This document shows, in pieces, positions 45,590 to 54,603 of a stretch of DNA of 64,000 nucleotides. Position 1 is the stretch's first letter, and every line of letters begins with the position of its first letter. The notes under the pieces are model-generated. The model made no database searches. It was not told where the DNA came from and worked only from the letters and a program-made list of their open reading frames with translations. The translations under genes and the position numbers were made by a program. The stretch is from Candidatus Methylacidithermus pantelleriae (GTDB lineage Bacteria; Verrucomicrobiota; Verrucomicrobiia; Methylacidiphilales; Methylacidiphilaceae): contig NZ_CAJNOB010000023.1 of the NCBI RefSeq assembly GCF_905250085.1, forward strand, positions 88,404 through 152,403. The letters run 5' to 3'.

Positions 45590-45931
45590 CTACCACCACT
45601 GGAGCTTGACCTCGGCCTCCGGAGGATGCTCGTGGGAACAAGGCTGGTTAAGGGGGACATCGACGGGACGGTCATCTTTTTGTACAATCCCATGCATCAC
45701 CAGCCACTGTTCGAGCTCCTCTCCACTAATGTCGGCCAACATCTGGCCGTTCACCTCTACGCAGGGAGAGTAGGGCTGACCGCTTTTGAGAATCATCTCT
45801 TCCCGGTATTCCGGGTGGTTGATGATATCCTTCTCCTCGTAGGGCAGGTTGTACTTCTGCAAAACGGCCCTCACTCCTTGACTCCACCCGCAAACAGGTT
45901 TCAGGTAGGCAACGATCTTAACCTCGCTCAT
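45590..45931 (-). CDS. Glutaredoxin-like protein with CGWS active site
   Basis: 113 aa from the ATG at 45931 (MSEVKIVAYLK); the frame opens three codons earlier. The thioredoxin fold holds the active site KPVCGWSQGVRAVL, a C-x-x-S site close to the CGFS of monothiol glutaredoxins that carry iron-sulfur clusters. The cis-Pro region reads QPYSPCVEVNG and the Gly-rich turn LADISGEEL. A C-terminal tail with CSHEHPPEAEVKLQWW is unusual. It lies upstream of the esterase (193-base gap) with similar composition. Confidence 0.83.
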   Translation of the reverse strand: MSEVKIVAYLKPVCGWSQGVRAVLQKYNLPYEEKDIINHPEYREEMILKSGQPYSPCVEVNGQMLADISGEELEQWLVMHGIVQKDDRPVDVPLNQPCSHEHPPEAEVKLQWW

Positions 45932-45940
45932 AGCCCTCAA

Positions 45941-46172
45941 AAATCTATTACATAGGTCGCAGAATCAAAGGGAAAATTCTTGTCTGTCGAGGTTTTGCTG
46001 GATGGCGCACGCCAGGTTTCCTATCGCATCGAGCGTATTGCAGCCTTGCCCCGTCCTGTTCGCAGCACATGCCTGAGTCACACGGGTCTCGGGAATCAAA
46101 GGTAGGGAGACGTTGGACTTCGCCGGGCAGGGCTCCGTTGGCGTTTCCAAGCGGTTCCTTTCACGCAAAAGA
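45941..46172. other. Intergenic region between grx-like gene and nfo
   Basis: No gene seen. A TATGTAAT-like A/T-rich stretch lies ~20-30 bases before the glutaredoxin start on the minus strand and may be part of its promoter, but the -35 box is weak. Confidence 0.35.
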
Positions 46173-47021
46173 TCAAGTCAAAAGCGATCGCAAGCGTGCA
46201 AGATTTTGCTTATCTTCTTCCAGTCCTTGACCCTTTGGGGTCTCCAGCACCATGGGGACCTGTGCCCACCGGGAATCCGTCATCCATAACCGAAAGGGTT
46301 CCAGCCCAATGGTTCCTTCCCCGATATGCTGGTGGCGGTCCTTTCGGGACCCCAGAGGATACCAGGAGTCGTTTAGATGAATAGCCCAGAGAGCCCCTTC
46401 GCCAAGCTGGGATTGGATCGTTTGGATAAGTTTCTGGTACCCCTCCGGGGTGCTCCAATCGTAGCCAGCCGCCCATAAATGGGCGGTGTCCAGGCAGAGC
46501 CCGAAACGCCGGGGATCAGCCAATCGCGCAAGGAGCTCCGTTAACTGTTCTAGCCTGGATCCGATCTGCGTGCCTGCGCCCGGCATGGATTCAATCGCAA
46601 GACCGATCGGGAAATCTTTCGTTAACTCCACCCACTGTCGAAGCTTTTGCTCGCAGCGTTCCAGAGCACTTTCCTCGCTCGTGGAACCGCGCGTTCCGGG
46701 GTGCACGACGACAAAGCGTAAGCCCAGCTGGTAGGCTCGAGAGGTTTCCTCCACCAGGGCCCGCAGGCTGCGGGAGGAAAGCTCCCTATCCGGGCTGGAG
46801 AGGTTCAAAAGATAGCCTGCGTGACCAAAAAAATAAATTCCCCTTTGAAGCACTTTCTGCCGGAATTCGCTCGCTTCCTCGCGGGAGAGGGGGCGACTGC
46901 GCCATTGCTGGCAGTTTTTTAGGAAGATCTGAGCGGCTGAGAACCCACCTTGGAAAGCCCGCTCTACCGCCTGGGGAAACCCACCGGCAATCGAAACGTG
47001 AGCCCCTAAAAGTCGCCTCAT
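46173..47021 (-). CDS. nfo: Endonuclease IV
   Basis: 282 aa, standard length. Nfo cuts DNA at abasic sites with a trinuclear zinc centre in a TIM barrel. GAHVSIAGG starts the protein; IFLKNCQQW, FGHAGYLLNLSS, VVVHPGTRG, LAIESMPGAGTQIGS, GLCLDTAHLWAAGYD, WAIHLNDSWYPLGSRKDRHQHIGEG and VLETPKG supply the His, Glu and Asp zinc ligands. It starts 3 bases after the AsmA-like gene ends, so the two are probably one transcript. Confidence 0.95.
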   Translation of the reverse strand: MRRLLGAHVSIAGGFPQAVERAFQGGFSAAQIFLKNCQQWRSRPLSREEASEFRQKVLQRGIYFFGHAGYLLNLSSPDRELSSRSLRALVEETSRAYQLGLRFVVVHPGTRGSTSEESALERCEQKLRQWVELTKDFPIGLAIESMPGAGTQIGSRLEQLTELLARLADPRRFGLCLDTAHLWAAGYDWSTPEGYQKLIQTIQSQLGEGALWAIHLNDSWYPLGSRKDRHQHIGEGTIGLEPFRLWMTDSRWAQVPMVLETPKGQGLEEDKQNLARLRSLLT

Positions 47022-47024
47022 TTG

Positions 47025-49394
47025 TCAAAAAAGTTTGCTTTCCCATTTGGGATTGGTCAGCGGTCCCGAACCGTGAAACTCAAAGAGCTTGCTTACGGGA
47101 AAAAAAAGGATACTTGCGGGCCCGCGGACATTGACGCGCATGTCCATGTCTAACGCATCCCTGAGGTAATCGTATTTCCCTTCTCCGATCATCGTTAGCA
47201 TGGGGCTAGTAATCTTGAGTCGTTGCGTCGAAATGGCTCCGTTGGCCATTTCAAAATCACACTGTGCGTCCCCTGCGCTCGTAAGATTCAGGAAAGGAAA
47301 CGCTTGTCCGATGAGCGTAAAAAGCCCTCCCAGAAAGGGAATATCCAAGAGATATCCCCCGTGAATCTCACAGGTCCCTTTTCCTTGGAGGGTGTTCAAT
47401 TTTCCGATGACCCCTCGAACCTCTCCCTTCAGTAGCATCCGTCCCGTGCTTTTCCCATAACGGAAATAGGTGAGAAGAACCTTTTGGAAGTCAGCTTGGG
47501 AAAGCTCAAACACGGCCTGAAAGGGAGGCTCGGCAAGGAGGTCGACCCCAATGGTCCCCTGTAACTCCCCGTCGAAGAGCCGGGCTTTTTGAACCACTAC
47601 GGTGAGCTTACGCCCCAAAATCGTGATTTTGGCTGCGATGCCGGAAGGGTAGAGCGTTTTACCTAAAAAGTCATATTCCATGGGGCCTTCGGAACGGAGA
47701 TCAATGGAAAGCTGGGTAGCCGGCTTGATCCGTTTTTCGTCGAGGTCTACCGTGCCGTCCACCCACAGGTTGGGGGGGCTCGTAAACCGATAGGGCTCCA
47801 CGTAACGCGGGAATTTTTCTCCAACAGCTGGTGCGACTTCTTGAACGTGGACGGTCGAATGGAGCTTGTGGAGAAGGAGGAGCCGGGCACGAAAATCCTC
47901 TTCCATGGCCCCTTCCACGATCCCTTCGGGACGCACGACTTTTAGCTCCCAAAGGGCTAGTCGCCCTCCTTGCCATGCGAAACGGCCTTGGGCGGAAAGA
48001 ACCCGCACTCCCTTAAAGGAAAACGACGAGGTCTGGAACTGTCCACGCAGATCAAGTTTGTCCCAGTTAGCGGGGTCGAAGCGGATGTCGGCCTCAATCC
48101 TCGGCCCTTCCCCCGGAAACTGGAGCCGTGCCAGGGTTTGGTCCCATGCTGCCGAAAGCCCGCGAAAGGCAGAAGGATGGAGGGTGCTGGTGACCCGGCC
48201 CTCCCAAGGGCTATGCAGGGCGGGTCGCAAAAGGGAAACATTGAGTTCTCCCAGCTTGCCGGCCAGCCGTGCTTCTGGGATAATCACCCTTTCCCCGTCG
48301 GAGCCCAGGGAGAGTTCCCACCGGTTCCAAAACGTTTCACCAAACCAGAAACGTTCCCAGCTCACCCCCATTTCGTAGCGAACTGACCATACGGGCTTCC
48401 ACTGGAACTGGGCCTTTCCCTCGATCTGGGCAAGCTGGGTCGAACGAAAGTGCCGGACCCATCTGGCAAGATGTCCGGGCAAGAGGACGGCCCAATTCTC
48501 CGGGTCCGTTTGTGCGGAAAAGGCTAACGTACCTACTTGCTCCTTAAGCGTGACCCGTGCGTGAAGCTCCAAATATCCTGGGGCAAAATCGACTCGTAGG
48601 GTGGGGATTTCCATGACCCCCTTGTCCCAATTTCCTTCCAGAGAGATGGCCCGGAGCGTAATCCCATGCCAGCGGGCGTCCTGGCCCGAGAGAACAAACC
48701 GAGCTTTGCTTCCGAGCAAGTCATCGCTCTGGCCTTCAAATTCCACCTGTAGGGTAAGGGGAGAGCGGCTGATCCAAGCTCCCAGAAAGGAGGTGAGCCA
48801 TTCAGCCACCGGTTCCCAGCCTCGTGCCTGGGGCATTCCAGATTGATTTTTCCGGAAAACCGGCCAGCCTGCCAAGCGTAGGGTTCCGCGGGCCATCAGC
48901 TGGCATTTACCCAAGATGAGCCCTTGGGCTTCCCACAGTTCCAACCGGTCCGGCAAAAGATGAGCTTTGGCAAAGACATGGGAGAGTTCCAGGCTTTTCC
49001 CTGACGCCAACGGCCACCGGATGCTTCCGTTTCGAACGGTGATGGTTCGCAATGCCCATTTTCCCGATCGCACCGTTTCCCAAACCCATCCAAGCCGGAG
49101 GTGATCGACCGAAAGGAGGGCTATCCGGTGGTGAGGGCTATCCCACAAGGTGACTTCGTCCAACAAGAGAGCACCGGTGGGGCTCAGCCGGATCGTTCTG
49201 GCCGTAATCGCCATTCCGTGGGTTTCCAGGTTTCTGAGAATCCTTTGTTGGACCGGCTCGGGAACGCCGAAAAACCACAGCGAAAAAAGGAGACCAACGA
49301 AAACGACCACGGGCCATGTCCAGATCGGGGGGATCCAGGGTGACTTGGAGAACCTTCGGAAAATAGCGCCAGTTCCCAGCTGAAAGTCGACCAT
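47025..49394 (-). CDS. AsmA-like envelope protein
   Basis: 789 aa. One N-terminal membrane segment (residues ~25-43, WTWPVVVFVGLLFSLWFFG) is followed by a long beta-rich region. The C-terminal AsmA/TamB-like part reads GRMLLKGEVRGVIGKLNTLQ, GGYLLDIPFLGGLF, LKITSPMLTMIGEGKYDY and DMDMRVNVRGP. Such proteins form lipid-conducting grooves between the inner and outer membranes. This predicts a diderm cell. Lipid substrate cannot be inferred. It is the first gene of a pair with nfo. Confidence 0.82.
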   Translation of the reverse strand: MVDFQLGTGAIFRRFSKSPWIPPIWTWPVVVFVGLLFSLWFFGVPEPVQQRILRNLETHGMAITARTIRLSPTGALLLDEVTLWDSPHHRIALLSVDHLRLGWVWETVRSGKWALRTITVRNGSIRWPLASGKSLELSHVFAKAHLLPDRLELWEAQGLILGKCQLMARGTLRLAGWPVFRKNQSGMPQARGWEPVAEWLTSFLGAWISRSPLTLQVEFEGQSDDLLGSKARFVLSGQDARWHGITLRAISLEGNWDKGVMEIPTLRVDFAPGYLELHARVTLKEQVGTLAFSAQTDPENWAVLLPGHLARWVRHFRSTQLAQIEGKAQFQWKPVWSVRYEMGVSWERFWFGETFWNRWELSLGSDGERVIIPEARLAGKLGELNVSLLRPALHSPWEGRVTSTLHPSAFRGLSAAWDQTLARLQFPGEGPRIEADIRFDPANWDKLDLRGQFQTSSFSFKGVRVLSAQGRFAWQGGRLALWELKVVRPEGIVEGAMEEDFRARLLLLHKLHSTVHVQEVAPAVGEKFPRYVEPYRFTSPPNLWVDGTVDLDEKRIKPATQLSIDLRSEGPMEYDFLGKTLYPSGIAAKITILGRKLTVVVQKARLFDGELQGTIGVDLLAEPPFQAVFELSQADFQKVLLTYFRYGKSTGRMLLKGEVRGVIGKLNTLQGKGTCEIHGGYLLDIPFLGGLFTLIGQAFPFLNLTSAGDAQCDFEMANGAISTQRLKITSPMLTMIGEGKYDYLRDALDMDMRVNVRGPASILFFPVSKLFEFHGSGPLTNPKWESKLF

Positions 49395-49602
49395 GGTTAC
49401 AAAACGTTTCCCGCGGGGGGGACACGGCGGATAAAGGCAAGGATCTTACAAACCGATCCCCAGGGAATAGCCTACCGGTTTTGTAGCACCTCCCCCAAGG
49501 GAAAAAGAGGGATGGCTGTCGGAACTTCCGGTGGCAGCCCAAGGGTTACCGACAGTTAAGCCACATAGGGAGACATAAGGCTTGGGATGGGAGCATATCC
49601 GA

Positions 49603-50180
49603 ATGAAGGTACATGCGTGGCCCAAGCGGCACGGTGTTGCCTTGTAAGGCGGGTGAGGGGATCTGGAAGGAGAGGGGGTTGCCTGTGCTTGCAGAATAGT
49701 TGCCGACCGGGGCGGTAATCGTGCCATGCGGAGGCGGTGCTACTCGATCGGGTGGCCCTCTACGCGTGGGTGGTGGTAGCGCCGATCAAAAAGCGGATGG
49801 AGAGAGGGAATTGGCTTGCGTTCTCTGAATGGGTTCTCAGGGAAACGGTTGCCGATCGTCAAGGCCGGCGAGGAGGTGGGCTCGGAGAGAAAAGGGGCAT
49901 CGGAGAGGGTTCGGGTTGGGGAGGTCTCTCATCGGAAGGTGGGCGTCATCGGGGTCCGAGTAGCGCAACGGGCTAATGGATTTCAGTTTCGAGTCTCTGG
50001 AGGCGGGATTGGGCGGCATTGGCCAGGCAGGGTCGATCCATCCTGTTGGGGGATGCCAATGAGATGACCGACGATCTTGTGTGCGATCTCCGTGGGGTGA
50101 TGGTTTCCTTCTGTGCCAGGCTTTACGAGAAGAAATCCGCGCAACAACGGCGCCAAGAAGGTGCTCGAAGCGATCGCATG
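49603..50180 (+). pseudogene. tnpA remnant, IS607 serine recombinase (copy 4)
   Basis: The ATG start is kept (49603) with KVHAWPKRHGVAL before a stop. VALYAWVVVAPIKK near 49748 is the YARVSSADQK segment with the catalytic Ser changed to Val. Later pieces are KVGVIGV, LLGDANEMTDDLVCDL and SFCARLYEKKSAQQR. Frameshifts separate these. Confidence 0.85.
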
Positions 50181-51805
50181 GACAAGCTTGCTCGTTTCCC
50201 TTTACCAGGGGCGGTTGCAGGTGACGATCGAACAGGGGGCGTTGCTTGAAGACCTATGCGGCGCTCTCTGGGGAGGTGGGAGCCCGAGTGTTTTTTGCGG
50301 ACATGCGGGTTTGTGTGTCCGTTTAACGACGGCCATTGATCCTTCCTGTGGCGGTTTGGCTTGACTGGCCGGATAGTTCCACATTCTCCGGGTCTAAGTT
50401 CCAAGGAAAGGTCCGTTTCGGTCGGGAAGGAGAGCGACCCCAGATGATTGTGGAAGCTAAGGAGGGGATCTGGAAAGAGCGCAAGAGCTAATTCCGCACG
50501 CTTGAGGAGAAGATGCCCGGATCGAACGTTTTGCACGAAAAAAAAGCGGGTGGCTTTGCCATCCTTTTCCCACCAAGCTTGACGCCCTCCTGGGAGAAGA
50601 GGAGTCGCAACCGGGTGCGTTTGTCTTTCGGGTTTCGCCGTTTGTTTCCGTAAAGAGTTTTCCTTGGAAGAAAACCAGCACGCCAGTCACGCGGACGGGA
50701 AAAGGGATTGGCAGGCGGAATGGGGGAGCCAGTTCTCTATGCTGGGGTCGAAGGACGAGCCCCCGGCAACTCGTCCTGCCGAGTCACAGTATCCACGGAC
50801 GGGAGCCTATCGGCTTTGCGGTTGCGGGCTGCCGGCCGGATGGGAAAGCCCGAGCGGATACCTGGTTTGTGAGGGCGTGCGTTTTGCCTACGGATAGAAA
50901 GCGATTCTCTAGACCCCTCTCGGCCAGCCGGATCGTGCCCGGGACAAGCAAAAAAGAGGGGGAAAGGCGTCCCGCAGGAGGATCCGTGCTTGGGCGACCG
51001 CTTCGTGCAAGACCGAAAAGGGGTGCTGGGTGTTGGGAAGCATCGAGGGCAACGAAAATCATCTTGCCTTGGCCGAAAGGGAGCGTTCGGGCAATCTCCT
51101 GGCAATCCGCCGGATCATGGCAAGAGGGAGGAGCAGGTCAAAGCGATTGTTATTGGCACGTGCAAAGAGATCGCCCAGGCCTGTGGTGAATCGGGCAAGG
51201 CGCTTCTGATCGAACCATGGGATCTTCCCAAGACGGAGCTCAAGCTTGAGTCGGTGGATTGCGTTTGGGCCCGCTCGTTTTCTTTTTTGGCTTTACGCCA
51301 AGGCGATCGCGATGGTTCAAAGTCAGCTTGTTTTGCTGCCGGAGTCGAGGGGATCGAAGTGGATCTGGCCTACGCGTCTTTGATGGGCGTGGTCGACCAT
51401 GCGCGCCGTCATGGCACAAGTTTTTCCGAGAGCGCGGGCCTCGGTCCCCCCCTCGCCGTGAGAGGATTGTGTCTCTCGGGACGCGTTATCCGTGCGAGAG
51501 GCAGGTGTAACCCCACACAGAGGGTGGTTAGGTCACCTTCGCCCTACGCGCAAGGAATCCGACAAAGCCTGTGTGGTCGTTTCTATGGCGGGGACTTGCA
51601 AAAGACTCTAAGCGGCGCAAGGAGCGCATCCCCGGTTAGGGAGAGGGTCGACTCCCCCTCCCGCGCCTCTGTCCCCGAAAACGCGGGACGGGGACGCCAA
51701 CCCTGGCTTTGGCAGTCAAACCCCCGCACGCGAATTGTCGGCAGGACTCTTGGGTCGGCCTCCCAGACGATCCTCCCTACTAGGGGAACGGTTCTCTATG
51801 GGTGT
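50178..51805 (+). pseudogene. tnpB remnant (copy 4)
   Basis: It begins ATG, DKLARFPL, then QVTIEQGALLED in another frame. HASHADGKRDWQAEWGSQFS near 50680 is one of the cleaner segments, followed by LGSKDEPPATRPAESQ. RuvC-like pieces are IEGNENHLALAERERSGN near 51042, LIEPWDLPKTELKLE near 51207 and GIEVDLAYASLMG near 51350, all in different frames. The end overlaps the 58 extra codons in front of glyS. Not functional. Confidence 0.85.
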
Positions 51806-51908
51806 AGGAACGGTGCGGTTCGGGACTGAGCTATTGAAGAGCCGTCTTCTTGCCTTTGCAGGGGAAGAACCCTATCCTAAGCTTTCCTTTGTGAAGGAAA
51901 CCTCTTTC

Positions 51909-53333
51909 ATGGACAAAATGGTGGCTCTGTGCAAGCGCAGGGGGTTCATTTTCCCTTCCTGCGAGATTTATGGTGGGCTAGCCGGTGTGTGGGACTATGG
52001 CCCTTTAGGGGTCGAGCTCAAGCGGAACATTAAGGAGTACTGGTGGGTTTGTATGACCCAGTACCGGGATGACATCGTGGGGTTAGATTCTGCGATCCTA
52101 ACCCATCGTGCCGTGTTACAGGCCAGCGGTCATGAGGGTCAATTTGTCGACGAGCTGGTCGAATGTAAGGAATGCCACAGCCGGTTCCGGACTGACGAGC
52201 TGGGTGCGGTCTTTTGCCCGCTGCGTCCGAAATTCCATCCTGGCCAGTGCGGGGCTCCGCTAACCGAGCCCCGACGGTTTCACCTTCTCTTCAAAACCCA
52301 GCTGGGTCCGGTGGAGGAATCCGCCGAGACTGTCTACCTGCGTCCGGAAACTGCGCAGGGCATCTTTGTGCAGTTTCGCAATGTTTTGGAGGTTTCCCGC
52401 AAAAAACTCCCCTTTGGAATTGCTCAAATCGGCAAAGCGTTTCGCAATGAGGTTAACCCGCGCCATTTCACGTTTCGATCGCGAGAGTTTGAACAAATGG
52501 AAGTGGAATATTTTGTGAAACCGGGCACCGGGTTAGAACTTTTGGAACGGTGGAAAGAGGAGCGTTTGGCCTGGTATGAGTCCCTTGGGCTTCCCAGGAG
52601 TAAAATTCGTGTGCGGGATGTCCCAGAATCGGAACGAGCCTTTTACTCGCAAAAGACCTACGATCTCGAATACGAGTTTCCTTTTGGGACTCACGAGCTG
52701 GAAGGGATTGCGTATCGCACCGACTATGACCTGGTCCAGCATGCGCGGGGCAGCGGCAAACCGTTGGACTACTTTGATGAGGAGACCCAGACCCGGTTTG
52801 TGCCCCATGTGATCGAACCCAGCGGGGGGGTTGACCGGACGGTGCTGGCTCTTTTATGCGAGGCTTACAATGAGGAGGAGGTTAAGGAGGATGGGGAGAG
52901 AGGGAAAGAGGTGCGGACCGTTCTCCGGCTTTCTCCCAGGGTTGCACCGATCAAGGTAGGGGTGTTGCCCCTTCTTCGGAACCGCCCGGAATTGGTTGCC
53001 AAGGCTCAGGAAGTGGCAAGCTGGCTTCGACGGTTTTACAAAACGGCCTATGATGAGGCGGGCTCCATCGGGCGGCGTTACCGCAGAATGGATGAGATTG
53101 GGACCCCGTTTTGTGTTACGATTGATTTTGAAACGCTCGAGGGTGTTCGGTCGGGGCCGTTGGCTGGCCGCCGGAATACCGTGACGGTCCGCGATCGAGA
53201 TACGATGGCCCAAGAGCGTGTTGCCATCGAGGATCTTTTGGAGTATTTGGCCCAGAAGGTCTCCCCTGGAATAGGAGGTTTTTTCGTGCCCAGGGAAGGA
53301 AACCAAGGGCTTGGCAAGTCTTGGCCGGCCTAA
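51909..53333 (+). CDS. glyS: Glycyl-tRNA synthetase (alpha2 type)
   Basis: 474 aa, class II synthetase of the homodimeric type found in eukaryotes, archaea and some bacteria. Motifs are SCEIYGGLAGVWDYGPLG, motif 1 near EYWW, a Cys-rich insertion (CKECHSRF, FCPLRPKFHPGQCG), LRPETAQGIFVQF, motif 2 FRNEVNPRHFTFRSREFEQME and motif 3 EPSGGVDRTVLALL. The anticodon-binding domain follows. The frame opens at 51735, but the first 58 codons are IS607 DNA; the ATG at 51909 (MDKMVALCKRRGF) has AAGGAA upstream and matches the family start. Confidence 0.94.
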   Translation: MDKMVALCKRRGFIFPSCEIYGGLAGVWDYGPLGVELKRNIKEYWWVCMTQYRDDIVGLDSAILTHRAVLQASGHEGQFVDELVECKECHSRFRTDELGAVFCPLRPKFHPGQCGAPLTEPRRFHLLFKTQLGPVEESAETVYLRPETAQGIFVQFRNVLEVSRKKLPFGIAQIGKAFRNEVNPRHFTFRSREFEQMEVEYFVKPGTGLELLERWKEERLAWYESLGLPRSKIRVRDVPESERAFYSQKTYDLEYEFPFGTHELEGIAYRTDYDLVQHARGSGKPLDYFDEETQTRFVPHVIEPSGGVDRTVLALLCEAYNEEEVKEDGERGKEVRTVLRLSPRVAPIKVGVLPLLRNRPELVAKAQEVASWLRRFYKTAYDEAGSIGRRYRRMDEIGTPFCVTIDFETLEGVRSGPLAGRRNTVTVRDRDTMAQERVAIEDLLEYLAQKVSPGIGGFFVPREGNQGLGKSWPA

Positions 53334-53469
53334 ACAATCGGCTTCTCCCCCCGGGAGGAAGTGCGGCCAAGAGAAGGGAGTCCGGGCATGGGGAAAAGGG
53401 GGGTCTTTTCTCCCTGATCAACGTCACTCCCGAAAGAGGGAAGAGGAACCCGATGACCGGTGGAGATGG

Positions 53470-54603
53470 ATGCGGGTGAAACCAGCTACGTTATTCCCAG
53501 AAAAGCGTGTGACCCAGCTTCGTGACCGCAGAATTTCCCTGGGAATTTCCCAATTGGAAGCCGCCCGGCGGGTGGGGATTGCCCGTCAAAGCCTTGCTTC
53601 GATTGAACAAGGGCGTGCGGTACCTTCGGTGGCCCTTGCCCTGCGGCTAGCCCGGTTGCTTGGGACCACCGTGGAGGAGCTCTTTGGTCAGCCCATGGAG
53701 ACAGATCCCGTGCCGGCGGACTGGGCAAGTTTCCGGGACCCTCTCCCGGAGGAACCGGTAGCGCTCGGCTGGATGGGAGATCACTGGGTAGCGCATCCGC
53801 TGGAACCTTCGGAGGTAGTGGCTTCGCCAGGACTTGTGTGCGGATGGGTGAAGGAAAAAGGAAAGACAGGGCTTTTGGTTCAGCTCTCCGAGGGTTCGGG
53901 TTCCTTGCAAAAAGGGATTGTGGTGGCAGGTTGTGCCCCCGTCCTGGGTTTTCTCATTCAACGACTTAATGGCTTGTTTCCCTGGCAGCGAAGTCTCTGG
54001 CTGGAACGTTCGAGTTTTTTTGCGCTGCAGGCCTTGGCCAGGGGTTGGATTCATGCAGCGGGGATGCACCTTTGGGACGACTCTCGCCGGGAATTCAACC
54101 TGCCTTTTGTCGAGGAAATGCTGGGTTCGCAGCGGTTTCTTGCAGTAGAACTGGTTCGGTGGAAGGCCGGTCTTGCCGTAGCCCCTGGCAATCCGCTCGG
54201 TATTTCCCGGGTGGCGGACATCGCCCGCAAGAAAGTGCGTGTCGTTCCCAGGGAGCCAGGGTCGGGGGCTCAACGGCTTTTGGAAAGGGAGGCGGCGCGG
54301 GAAGGAATTGAAATGGCTTCGCTTGCCTGGGCACCGTTGGCCAAAAATCACCGGGAGGTAGGAGAACGGGTCCTTCTGGGAGTGGCCGATTGCGGGATCA
54401 CCATCGAACCGGTGGCTCGGGTTTTGGGACTAGGTTTTTTACCGTTGCAGGAAGAGCGTTTTGACCTGGTTTTTCTTGCGAGATGGGCAGAAGAGGAAGC
54501 CAGCCGGCGTCTTTTGGGTTTGCTCCGGCAAGTTGCGTTGCAGGCAGAATTGGAAAAGCTTTTTGGTTACCAGGCTTCCCATGCAGGGGAGAAAGTGGCG
54601 TAG
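53470..54603 (+). CDS. XRE-type HTH fused to a periplasmic-binding-protein-like domain
   Basis: 377 aa. An N-terminal Cro/C1-type helix-turn-helix (LRDRRISLGISQLEAARRVG, IARQSLASIEQGRAVPSV) spans residues ~15-70, ending in the usual LLGTTVEELF. From ~160 on is a type-II periplasmic-binding-like domain of the molybdate-binding-like class (GLAVAPGNPLGISRVADIA, EPGSGAQRLLEREA, VADCGITIEPVARVLGLGF). It probably represses or activates in response to a small anion or metabolite. The ATG at 53470 is preferred over the frame opening at 53311, which lies inside glyS. Its end overlaps the convergent M16 peptidase gene by 37 bases. No transporter is adjacent, so the ligand is unknown. Confidence 0.8.
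   Translation: MRVKPATLFPEKRVTQLRDRRISLGISQLEAARRVGIARQSLASIEQGRAVPSVALALRLARLLGTTVEELFGQPMETDPVPADWASFRDPLPEEPVALGWMGDHWVAHPLEPSEVVASPGLVCGWVKEKGKTGLLVQLSEGSGSLQKGIVVAGCAPVLGFLIQRLNGLFPWQRSLWLERSSFFALQALARGWIHAAGMHLWDDSRREFNLPFVEEMLGSQRFLAVELVRWKAGLAVAPGNPLGISRVADIARKKVRVVPREPGSGAQRLLEREAAREGIEMASLAWAPLAKNHREVGERVLLGVADCGITIEPVARVLGLGFLPLQEERFDLVFLARWAEEEASRRLLGLLRQVALQAELEKLFGYQASHAGEKVA

Larger units (their letters stand above)
49543..51826 (+). mobile_element. Decayed IS607-family element, copy 4
   Basis: The left end is gggttaccgacag...atagggagacataagg and the right end tgtaggaacggtgcgg. It sits between the AsmA-like gene and glyS, and its right end is about 80 bases before the glyS start. 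The open frame of glyS therefore runs back into tnpB sequence. Any glyS promoter must lie in the last part of the element or in those 80 bases. Confidence 0.85.
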
